Of a stretch of 64,000 nt of DNA, positions 1-7,226 are shown piece by piece; position 1 is the stretch's first letter, and each line of letters opens with the position of its first letter. The DNA lies in NCBI GenBank assembly GCA_964577115.1, contig CAZNXJ010000003.1, positions 186,001 to 250,000 on the forward strand. The letters are read 5' to 3'. The notes beneath the pieces were generated by a model. It did no database searches, was not told the DNA's origin, and worked only from the letters and a program-made list of their open reading frames with translations. Source of the DNA: CAZNXJ01 sp964577115 (lineage in GTDB: Bacteria > Planctomycetota > Planctomycetia > Pirellulales > Pirellulaceae). The translations under genes were made by a program, and so were the position numbers.

Positions 1-329
1 ATGGCCGCCATCAGCATCAGGCTGATGGCCTGGCATGTTGCGCAGCAGACAACCCACCGGCGATACGTGCCCAGACGGTGGACGGCCCAGGGGGTGGCGA
101 GCTGCAGAACGCTGCCGGCGAGCAGTGGCAAGGTGGCGACCAGGCCCGCCGCAACCTGGCCAAGACCGAGGGCCAGAACGAAAGCGGGAACGTAGGTTTC
201 TCCGATTCCCACCATCACGCTGAACGCTGCACCGTCGCCCATAATTGCACGCAGGTTGCGCCGCAGCAGGCGCTTGGGTTTGGCGCTGGGTGGTGCGCCT
301 AGGAGGCGGAGCGGAGGCGGCAAGTTCAT
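1..329 (-). CDS. MFS transporter, N-terminal part (cut by window edge)
   Basis: Only the first 109 residues are in the window. The ATG is the complement of 327-329, and the frame stays open to the left edge. The visible protein has a short basic N-terminus (KPKRLLRRNLRAIMGDG) followed by three hydrophobic stretches with small-residue spacing and a loop of the type HRLGTYRRW between helices 2 and 3, which is the usual MFS layout (short basic loop after TM2). It starts 30 bp downstream of the N-formylglutamate amidohydrolase homologue on the same strand, so it is probably the last visible gene of the 360-4503 operon and could export its product. Substrate unknown. The MFS call is from pattern only, because more than half of the protein is missing. 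Confidence 0.72.
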   Translation of the reverse strand, partial: MNLPPPLRLLGAPPSAKPKRLLRRNLRAIMGDGAAFSVMVGIGETYVPAFVLALGLGQVAAGLVATLPLLAGSVLQLATPWAVHRLGTYRRWVVCCATCQAISLMLMAA

Positions 330-359
330 GGCGGGCAGGTCCGTAGCGTCCGTGCTTCT

Positions 360-1064
360 TCACCGCCACACGGCGGCGAAGGTGCGAATGATACTCGCTC
401 GAAGCCGTTCCCACCCAGGGCGATTTTTCCGCCACGCCTGGTTCACTTCCAATTCGACGCCCGCGTACGATTCGGGCGGAAACTTACGCCTCAAATAGGT
501 CGTAAAGCCGTCGGCAACTCCCTGATACGGATAGTTGCGCCGCACCCGCAAATCCGGCCGCTCGCGCCGCAGCTCGTCCTGCCACGCTCGGCATAACGAT
601 TTTTCGGTGGTGCGCCGAGGGTCATACAGCAGGCCGATGTCCGCGCTGCGCTCCTGGCCGTCTAGGACCGGCGTAAAGCTGTGTACCGACAAGTGCACGA
701 CCGCCGCCCCTTTGGCAATCTCGTCTTCAATGCGCTGCTCGACGCCCGAGCGATAGGGATAGTAGTACTGCTCGAGCAGTCGCTGGCGTTCGTCGCGGCT
801 CAGCCCGCGTGTGACGATCGAGAATAACTGCGGGTGGCCGAGCGACCGGTTCAATTCGACGAGCAGCCGCGTGGTCGTGCTCGCAAAGAGCGGCGCATCC
901 AGCGCGGCCGCAAAATCGCGCGCCAGCTCGAGAGCCCCCCGGTCATAGCCGCGATGGCTTTCCAGCAATTTGCGGTGGGCCGCAAACCGCTGCTGGTATG
1001 GAGCGGGAACTCGGTTTCCGCCATGCTCGCACGTAATCAGCAATTGCCGCGGAGCCGTGCTCAC
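360..1064 (-). CDS. N-formylglutamate amidohydrolase family protein
   Basis: 234 residues from a GTG start (complement of 1062-1064) that overlaps the TGA of the upstream ligase gene in a GTGA junction, which indicates translational coupling. The frame is open further upstream (to 1259), but that part lies inside the ligase gene and is arginine-rich shadow sequence. Family marks: LLITCEHGGNRVP near residue 8, VHLSVHSFTPVL around residue 115 and GLLYDPRR. In histidine degradation this family hydrolyses N-formylglutamate to formate and glutamate. Here there are no hut genes, and the neighbours are an ATP-grasp ligase, a GCS2-like ligase and a C39-like peptidase. A role hydrolysing an acyl- or peptide-glutamate product of this operon is therefore more likely (inference). 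Confidence 0.85.
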   Translation of the reverse strand: MSTAPRQLLITCEHGGNRVPAPYQQRFAAHRKLLESHRGYDRGALELARDFAAALDAPLFASTTTRLLVELNRSLGHPQLFSIVTRGLSRDERQRLLEQYYYPYRSGVEQRIEDEIAKGAAVVHLSVHSFTPVLDGQERSADIGLLYDPRRTTEKSLCRAWQDELRRERPDLRVRRNYPYQGVADGFTTYLRRKFPPESYAGVELEVNQAWRKNRPGWERLRASIIRTFAAVWR

Positions 1065-2299
1065 TCGAACATCGTCCCGGTGCCAAGGCACGTTCTTAAG
1101 CGTGTATAAATGCCGAGCCAGGTTTCGCGCGTGGGAGTTGGGCCGGCGGCCGCGAGCAGCCGGGTCGCCAGCGAGCCGCGCGTGAGCACCAGGTCGAGCG
1201 CTTCCAGCAGCTCGCCGGCTATTCGTTTCCGAGCCCGCTCGTCGAGCAAATGCTTCCACAGTTCGTCGGCGCGACAGGAGCTGCCCGAGTAGCCAAGGCT
1301 TCGCAGGTACTCGCCGTCGCTAATCTCGGCGTGCTCGGCGTCCCGCGCGACACGGCTAAGTAGCCCGGCCAGCCGCTCGGTCGGCAATCGCCGCTGGTCG
1401 GCGAGCGGCGAGTAACGTTCGGCGACCAGGTCTTTTAGCACGCTGCTGATTGCTGCGCAGATGGCGACATCTGCGAGCGGACATTCCTGGACGTCGAGCA
1501 CTCGGATCTCGATCGAATGACGGCTGAACTTGGCCACGGCGCCGCGAGCATTCAGCCACTCGTGCTGCAGGATGCCCGACGGGTCGAGCGGCGCGATGTC
1601 GCGATACATCGGGGCCAGGATCTGGCGATGGTAGTCGTCAATCGACGTGACCGACTCGGGCACCACCTGGCCGGTGACGGAGGCGACTCGCCGCGCGTTG
1701 TTCATGTAGACGTAGAGCCGATGGTCGCGCCACGGCTGAACGCGCCCTTCGCACACGGGCGAGCTGGCGGCGAGCGCCGGGAGAATCGGCAGGAGCAGGC
1801 GTACGGCAGCATGCAGCCGCACGAATTGGTCGTCGCCGCGGAATGGCAGGTTCAAGTGAACGCTTTGCAGATTCGCCCAGCCATGGCCTCGGCAATCGAA
1901 CGCCCGATCAAACGCTGCATAGACTTCGTGGAAACTGTGCGGCCAAAGGCGCATTTCTCGCTCGGGATCCATCCACGGATGCATGCCGGTGGGCAGCAGC
2001 GCGGCATCCGAGTCGGCTAGTAAACGATTGGCATCGACAACTTGCTGCTGTAGCCGCTCCGCCAGACCCGCGTAGGTCGGCACGGGATCGATGGTTTTAA
2101 TCTCGAGTACGTGCAGCACGAGTTCGTTCGACCACGCCGCCGAGCCGCGCACGACTTCGCCTTCGCGCATCGCTTGTTCGCCGCCCGCGGCCAGCAGCAG
2201 TCGATCGGCGATCGGCGCGATCTCCAATTCCTGATCGACGATCATGTATTCCAGTTCGAGCCCAAAAGCTTGGAACAATCCGAGCGCATCGCTGCTCAT
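1061..2299 (-). CDS. Glutamate-cysteine ligase family 2 (GCS2, YbdK-like carboxylate-amine ligase)
   Basis: 412 residues. The ATG overlaps the stop of the upstream RimK-like gene by 4 bp (2296-2299). The N-terminus FGLELEYMIVD is the GCS2 signature with acidic metal-binding residues. QSVHLNLPF around residue 145 and IEIRVLDVQECP around residue 268 are the other conserved strands of the glutamine-synthetase-like fold. The family joins the gamma-carboxylate of glutamate to an amine using ATP; E. coli YbdK is a weak glutamate-cysteine ligase whose true substrate is unclear. The overlap on both sides with an ATP-grasp ligase and an N-formylglutamate amidohydrolase homologue suggests that two ligases act in sequence on one small product rather than making glutathione. 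Confidence 0.88.
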   Translation of the reverse strand: MSSDALGLFQAFGLELEYMIVDQELEIAPIADRLLLAAGGEQAMREGEVVRGSAAWSNELVLHVLEIKTIDPVPTYAGLAERLQQQVVDANRLLADSDAALLPTGMHPWMDPEREMRLWPHSFHEVYAAFDRAFDCRGHGWANLQSVHLNLPFRGDDQFVRLHAAVRLLLPILPALAASSPVCEGRVQPWRDHRLYVYMNNARRVASVTGQVVPESVTSIDDYHRQILAPMYRDIAPLDPSGILQHEWLNARGAVAKFSRHSIEIRVLDVQECPLADVAICAAISSVLKDLVAERYSPLADQRRLPTERLAGLLSRVARDAEHAEISDGEYLRSLGYSGSSCRADELWKHLLDERARKRIAGELLEALDLVLTRGSLATRLLAAAGPTPTRETWLGIYTRLRTCLGTGTMFE

Positions 2300-3771
2300 G
2301 GCCGCGGTAATCCCGACTTCTTCTGTTCGATGCGGCGCAGGAACGTGTACATGATGCGCCGGTACAGGTCGTCGTGCAGGACGGTGTCTTCCTCACCGGC
2401 TTCAATATTCGGGTTGTCGTTGACTTCGATGACGTAGAAGTGCCCGTTCGACTGTTTCACGTCGACGCCATAGAGTCCGTCGCCGATCAGGTTCGCGGCG
2501 CGCAGTGCGGCGCGAACCGCCTTCTTCGGCGCCAGCTCGACAGGCAGCGTTTCCGACTTGCCATAGCGCTGCGGTCCGCTGCGGTCTTGGCGGATGATCT
2601 GCCAGTGGTCCGGAGCCATGAAATACTTGGCCGCGTAAAGCGGCTGCCGGTCGAGCACTCCGATGCGCCAGTCGAAGGTGGTGGGGAGAAACTCCTGCGC
2701 GATCACCAGTTCGGACTGTTCGAGAAATTCATGAAGCCGCGCTTCGAGCTCCTCGACGTTCTCGACTTTCACGACGCCTTGGGAGAACGAGCTGTCCGGT
2801 TTCTTGAGGACGCAGGGGAAGCCGAGCTGGCTGGGAATTTGGTCGAGGTTATCGCGGTGCATGACCAGCGTCTTGGGCGTCGGCACCTTGTACCGCGCCA
2901 GCAATTCGGCCAGGTAGACCTTGTTCGTGCATTTAACGATCGACGCCGGGTCGTCGATCACGACCAGCCCCTCGCTAGCCGCTCGCCGTGCAAACCGATA
3001 CGTATGGTGGTTGACGGCCGTTGTCTCGCGAATGAAGAGAGCATCGAATTCGGCGAGCCGAGCGTAGTCGTCGCGTTCGATGAGCTCGGCGTTCAGCCCG
3101 ACGTCTTCGGCCGCTCGGATGAATCGTTTCAGCGCTTTGGCATTCGAAGGCGGTTCGGCTTCTTCGGGATTGACGAGGATCGCGAGATCGAACCGAGCGG
3201 CCGCGCGGCGGGGGACGTTTGTCCGTCGGCCGGCAAAGTGCTCGGTAGCCGCTTGAATGACGAACGGCCAATGCGACTCTGGCACGGCCGCCGCCGAGAT
3301 CGCTGACACGCCGCGCAGCTCCCAGCCCTGTTTCTCGTCGCGTGCAAACGTCGCACGCAGCAGCGGGGCCTGGAACTGATTGAACAACTGGCGGCAGAGC
3401 CGATCGTAGCGCTTGGCCATGTTACGGCCAAAGTAGATGCTGAGCGTGAACTTGTCCGACCTGATGCGTCCGAGGCTGGCCTGAATCAGTTCATCGAACT
3501 CTTCCGAGGCCAAGCGCAGCATGGCGCGCGATCGGATGTCTTGGATGGCCGTAATACTGGGAAGCGGGCGGTGACCGCGGGCTTCGGCCAGCAACGATAC
3601 GTAGTAGCCGACGCTCTGGTAGCGATACGAGCGGCAAAGGTTAAAAACCTTTACCCCCCGCTTCTCGAAATACTCAGGCTGAGTCAGGTAGGCGCGGGCA
3701 TCGACGACCTCCACATTCTCGATGCGAAAAGGCCAGTCCCTCGGGCTATTGGCAACGACCAGTATCGGCAC
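2296..3771 (-). CDS. RimK-like ATP-grasp ligase with RLAN-type N-terminal domain
   Basis: 491 residues. Residues 1-200 (LVVANSPRDWPF, VKVFNLCRSYRYQSVGYYVSLLAEARGHRPLPS) match the N-terminal domain known before RimK-like ATP-grasp modules. The C-terminal half is the ATP-grasp: FPCVLKKPDSSFSQGVVKV (nucleotide-binding strands and glycine loop), IAQEFLPTTFDWRIGVLD, and VIEVNDNPNIEAGEED with the Mg-binding E and N residues. ATP-grasp enzymes of the RimK branch add amino acids, often glutamate, to a carboxylate through an acyl phosphate. The gene lies 3 bp after the C39-like peptidase gene and overlaps the GCS2 ligase by 4 bp. The acceptor is unknown: a peptide, a protein tail or a small metabolite are all possible. 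Confidence 0.87.
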   Translation of the reverse strand: MPILVVANSPRDWPFRIENVEVVDARAYLTQPEYFEKRGVKVFNLCRSYRYQSVGYYVSLLAEARGHRPLPSITAIQDIRSRAMLRLASEEFDELIQASLGRIRSDKFTLSIYFGRNMAKRYDRLCRQLFNQFQAPLLRATFARDEKQGWELRGVSAISAAAVPESHWPFVIQAATEHFAGRRTNVPRRAAARFDLAILVNPEEAEPPSNAKALKRFIRAAEDVGLNAELIERDDYARLAEFDALFIRETTAVNHHTYRFARRAASEGLVVIDDPASIVKCTNKVYLAELLARYKVPTPKTLVMHRDNLDQIPSQLGFPCVLKKPDSSFSQGVVKVENVEELEARLHEFLEQSELVIAQEFLPTTFDWRIGVLDRQPLYAAKYFMAPDHWQIIRQDRSGPQRYGKSETLPVELAPKKAVRAALRAANLIGDGLYGVDVKQSNGHFYVIEVNDNPNIEAGEEDTVLHDDLYRRIMYTFLRRIEQKKSGLPRP

Positions 3772-3774
3772 GCC

Positions 3775-4503
3775 TTACCTCGCGGTTCCCTTCCTGCATC
3801 CTTCCTTCGGCTGGATGATCAGCAGGTTGGCGTCGTAAGTGAGAACTCCGAGCAGAATCGCGCATATTACGCGATCCAGTTCGATCTCGTAATAGTGGTC
3901 TGGCCCGAGCGGATTGGGCAAAAACGGGTCGGCGACCAGCACGCGCCGCAGCGGCGTGTTGTAGCCGCACAGGACAACGAAGTGGCCGGTCGAGTAGCCG
4001 CGCACGTCGTCCGGCGTATCGTCAGCGCCGTACTCGCGCTTGCACTGGTACAAGTACGTGGCGCTCAGGCCCGTCAGGATGGGGATCTTTCGCCGGAGGT
4101 ATCTTCGCAGCAGGCCGCCGTCGAGGTCCTGCATCTTGATCTCGCCGCCGCGGTCCAGGAATTCGATATAGGCTCGGCTCGCTCGATGCAGCCGCTCGGA
4201 CGGCTTGGCTTTCATTTGCGCGCGCAGCCGTTCGCGGAGGTCGGGCGCATGGGGCCGAAACCAGGTTGGATCGAACACCTTCAGATTGTAGGTGTAGATC
4301 CGCGCATCGAAGCCCCGCTTGAGCGCGTCGCAGCCGAGTAGCGCGGCGAGCGTGCCGCCGCTTTCGAGCTGCGGGGTTTCGGCCACGAGATCACTGAGCG
4401 CCATGTCGTAGCCGTAGTACCGATAGAGCGCGTGCAGGCACGTTGGCCCGCATGTTTGGTTATCGGGCTGCGGCATCATCTCCAGTTGGAGACGCGATTC
4501 CAT
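3775..4503 (-). CDS. C39-like papain-fold peptidase
   Basis: 242 residues, first gene of the overlapping minus-strand operon. NQTCGPTCLHALYRYYG puts a catalytic cysteine at residue 18 with the usual Gln16 before it. GHFVVLCGYN supplies His174 and LVADP supplies Asp192, which completes the Cys-His-Asp triad of the C39/papain-like fold. No signal peptide or membrane segment is visible, so it should be cytoplasmic, unlike the ABC-exporter-linked C39 domains that cut double-glycine leaders. It sits 3 bp before the RimK-like ligase. Possible roles are cutting the peptide to which the ligases add residues, or removing such a modification (inference). The ATG is followed by ESRLQLEMMPQ with no good alternative start. 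Confidence 0.82.
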   Translation of the reverse strand: MESRLQLEMMPQPDNQTCGPTCLHALYRYYGYDMALSDLVAETPQLESGGTLAALLGCDALKRGFDARIYTYNLKVFDPTWFRPHAPDLRERLRAQMKAKPSERLHRASRAYIEFLDRGGEIKMQDLDGGLLRRYLRRKIPILTGLSATYLYQCKREYGADDTPDDVRGYSTGHFVVLCGYNTPLRRVLVADPFLPNPLGPDHYYEIELDRVICAILLGVLTYDANLLIIQPKEGCRKGTAR

Positions 4504-4584
4504 GGCACGACCGCCGTGAGGGAATTGCGAGAGTCACCCAATGCCGCGTTTGCGTAAATGGGAAGCGCCTTTGGGCCAGCACCC

Positions 4585-5382
4585 CTAGCGCGGCAGCTCG
4601 GCGGGCGCGCACTGGGGCGCCGCGGGCGCGGCCGCCGCAGCATTCGTCGGAGGCAACTCGCCTACGAGTGCCATGTCGGGGCGCGTGACTTCCACGACAC
4701 GAAACTTCAGTCCCGGAATCGGCGCTCCGCCGTTGTGGAATTCGATGTTTTCGTAGAGGAAGTCCTCGACCGCGTTGTGCGTGTGGCCGAAAAAGACGCG
4801 TTGGAGTCCAGAGTCGCTGCCGTGGCCGATGTGGTCGAGATACTTGAGCAGCCGGCGAGCAACCCGTTGGTGCGGGTGGAGGAACGTGGCCACGGCTTTG
4901 TGCGCACGTACCGCGACTGCCGCGTCGTACAGCGAATTCTGTACGCGTCCCCGAGGCATCTCACGTCCCCAGCGTGCCCGCCGCTCGGCGAGCCCCGACG
5001 ATGTCGCCGGGCCGTCCAGCACGTCGCCGTGTAGAAACACGTCGTTATTGATCCGCAGATACTCGGTGTGCCAATAAAAATTGGTCCAGCCGCGCCGCAG
5101 TTGTTCCAGGCGGCGAACAAAGTGCGGGTGGCAGTCGTGATTGCCGAGAATGTAATGGAACTCGCAATCCGGCCGCGGACCGACCAATTGCCGGAGCCAG
5201 GCTTCGGCCGCGTCGAGCGAATCCTCGAACGAAGCGAGCGTGGACCAGCGGAAGTCGAAAATGTCGCCACCCAGGATCAGCCGCTTGGCACGACTTGCCG
5301 CAGCCTCCAACTGGCGAACATACAACTTATCTTTTGAACGGCGTGAAAAGACGTGCAGATCGGACAGAAAATAAGTGGGCAT
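4585..5382 (-). CDS. Metallophosphoesterase, UDP-2,3-diacylglucosamine diphosphatase (LpxH)-like
   Basis: 265 residues with the full calcineurin-like metal site: Asp8/His10 in LSDLH, Asp40 in GGDIFD, Asn81-His82-Asp83 in GNHD, His118 in HGD, and His200/His202 in GHTH. Length and the order of motifs fit the LpxH branch, which cleaves UDP-2,3-diacylglucosamine to lipid X in lipid A synthesis at the inner face of the cytoplasmic membrane. Helix residues 150-190 are rich in Arg and His, as in LpxH lid regions. It is 81 bp upstream of the C39/RimK operon on the same strand and could be co-transcribed. A more general phosphoesterase role cannot be excluded, because no other lpx gene is in the window. 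Confidence 0.72.
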   Translation of the reverse strand: MPTYFLSDLHVFSRRSKDKLYVRQLEAAASRAKRLILGGDIFDFRWSTLASFEDSLDAAEAWLRQLVGPRPDCEFHYILGNHDCHPHFVRRLEQLRRGWTNFYWHTEYLRINNDVFLHGDVLDGPATSSGLAERRARWGREMPRGRVQNSLYDAAVAVRAHKAVATFLHPHQRVARRLLKYLDHIGHGSDSGLQRVFFGHTHNAVEDFLYENIEFHNGGAPIPGLKFRVVEVTRPDMALVGELPPTNAAAAAPAAPQCAPAELPR

Positions 5383-5639
5383 TTCGGGCTAGCGTTGCTG
5401 CGACGCTCTCGGTGTCAAAATTCGCAATATGCATTGCATCTTATCAGCTTGGCCGGTCCCCGGCACGGCAGATTCGCTGACGCCCCGGCTCCCGCGCACC
5501 CTGCCAGCTCGCTCGCAACCCCCCGGCGCCGCGTGTATATTGTCGGGCATTGGGAGCCCTGATCTCGCGACATTTCGGCGTCAGGCCGGGAAAGATCTTG
5601 CGGCTTGGAGACGAGCTGCTTTGCTGGAGAGCGTGAATA

Positions 5640-6896
5640 ATGACACGGCGATTGCTTGGCGGATTGTTGGGAAGCGTGCTGCTCGCGGCGACCGTTTTTG
5701 CCGACAATTGGCCCGTGTGGCGCGGCCCCAATTTTGACGGGGTGAGCCCGGCAAAAAATGTCCCCACCGAGTGGGACGCGGAGAAAAACGTGCTGTGGAA
5801 AATCGACTTGCCCGGCCTGGGCGGTTCGACTCCCGCTGTCTGGGAGCAGTACGTTTTCGTGACGTGCGGCGAGAATCGCAAGAACACGCTCATCTGCTTG
5901 AACCGCTCCGGCGAGCAGCTTTGGAAGGTCCACCTGGGCGACGAATCGCCCGGCAAACATCGGAAGGGCACCGGCGCCAACCCCTCGCCGACCACAGACG
6001 GCGAACACATCTACGTATACTTCAAGAGCGGCGACCTGGCCTGCGTCGATTTTTCGGGCCAGGTGAAGTGGCAACGCAATCTACAGCAGGAATATGCAGA
6101 GGACACTTTGTGGTGGGACCTCGGCACGTCGCCCGTCCTGGTAGGCGACCTGCTGGTGGTGGCCTGTATCCAAAGCGGCCCGTCCTACCTGTTGGGATTG
6201 GATAAGCGTACGGGCGAGCAGGTCTGGAAGCAGGACCGCACGCTGGATGCTCCGGATGAGAGCAACCAGACCTACTCGACCCCCGTCGTGGCTCAGCATG
6301 ACGGCAAGACGATCCTGGTGGTGCTCGGTGCCGATCACGTTACGGCGCACGATTCTGCCACCGGTGCCGAGCTGTGGCGCGTCGGGGGACTCAATCCCGA
6401 GGGCGAACGCTTTTTCCGCTCGATTGCGTCGCCGATCGTGGCCGATGGTATTGCGGTGGCTCCCTACGCCCGCGGTTCGACCTTAACGGCGATCCGCCTG
6501 GGGGGCAGCGGGGATGTCACCGAGTCGCATGTGATTTGGAAAAAGGAAGGCATCTCGTCCGACGTTCCCACACCGGCTGTCGCCAACGGGCGGCTCTATG
6601 TGTGTGGTGACCGGGGGAAGGTGGCCTGCCTGGATCTGAAAACGGGTGAGACGATTTGGGAGGGCGAGCTGGATCCGAGCCGATCGCAATTCAGCGCTTC
6701 GCCAATCATCGCGGACGGCAAGATTTACTTGACCCGCGAAGATGGCATGACCTTCGTGCTCGAGCTGGGCGACGAATTCAAGGTGCTCGCCAAGAACCCG
6801 CTGGACGAGTTCGTGGTGGCGACGCCGGTGATTGTCGATGGACAGATCTTCCTGCGCACCGAAGAGCAGCTCTTCTGCATCGGCAAGGCACCGTAG
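5640..6896 (+). CDS. Secreted PQQ-binding-like beta-propeller repeat protein
   Basis: 418 residues with a Sec signal peptide (MTRRLLGGLLGSVLLAATVFA, cleavage near residue 21). The mature part opens with DNWPVWRGPNFDGVSP, the usual start of planctomycete PQQ-propeller proteins. It continues with repeated blades of the form NVLWKIDLPGLGGSTPAVW, GEQLWKVHLGDES, GEQVWKQDRTLD, GAELWRVGGL and GETIWEGELDP; the A-W docking motifs are clear in at least five blades. The quinoprotein active-site residues needed for PQQ dehydrogenase activity are not obvious, so a scaffold or binding role outside the cytoplasm is more likely than catalysis. It is divergent from the LpxH-like gene, with 257 bp between them. 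Confidence 0.88.
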   Translation: MTRRLLGGLLGSVLLAATVFADNWPVWRGPNFDGVSPAKNVPTEWDAEKNVLWKIDLPGLGGSTPAVWEQYVFVTCGENRKNTLICLNRSGEQLWKVHLGDESPGKHRKGTGANPSPTTDGEHIYVYFKSGDLACVDFSGQVKWQRNLQQEYAEDTLWWDLGTSPVLVGDLLVVACIQSGPSYLLGLDKRTGEQVWKQDRTLDAPDESNQTYSTPVVAQHDGKTILVVLGADHVTAHDSATGAELWRVGGLNPEGERFFRSIASPIVADGIAVAPYARGSTLTAIRLGGSGDVTESHVIWKKEGISSDVPTPAVANGRLYVCGDRGKVACLDLKTGETIWEGELDPSRSQFSASPIIADGKIYLTREDGMTFVLELGDEFKVLAKNPLDEFVVATPVIVDGQIFLRTEEQLFCIGKAP

Positions 6897-7226
6897 GAAA
6901 CTGGCAAGCGCGGCTGCTGCGCAATCGCAGGCTCGGCTGGCACCATCCGGCAACGTCTCCGTACGCCGCCGAGAATCCTCAAACGACGTACCCGAACCTT
7001 TGCCCGTGGCTGTTTACCCGCGGACAGTTTCACTCTGTTCCGCACCGTGCACGCACACGCCGCTCAGCGGCACGTTGTGCGTCGCGCCCGGCGATTACTG
7101 CGAGAACGGCCCGCTGGATCGGCGCGGTAGAGTTCTCCAGCACGCGGTGTCTTCGACTCCCCACGCGGCGGCGCGAGCACGCGTTTCCGCGGACGCTCGA
7201 CGTGCGCCGAAAAAGGTAAAGAGCGG
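6897..7226. other. Intergenic stretch without a recognisable gene
   Basis: 330 bp between the propeller gene and the ATP-grasp/alpha-E gene. Short open frames exist on both strands, but they have arginine-rich, low-complexity translations with no motif. I found no clear terminator hairpin with a T-tract and no convincing sigma70 promoter. AAAAAGGTAAAGAG just before 7227 probably supplies the ribosome-binding site of the next gene. Confidence 0.5.

Noticed and set aside
2374..3306. 310-residue plus-strand frame
   Set aside because: Antisense shadow of the RimK-like ligase; the minus-strand gene has clear ATP-grasp motifs and tight operon spacing.
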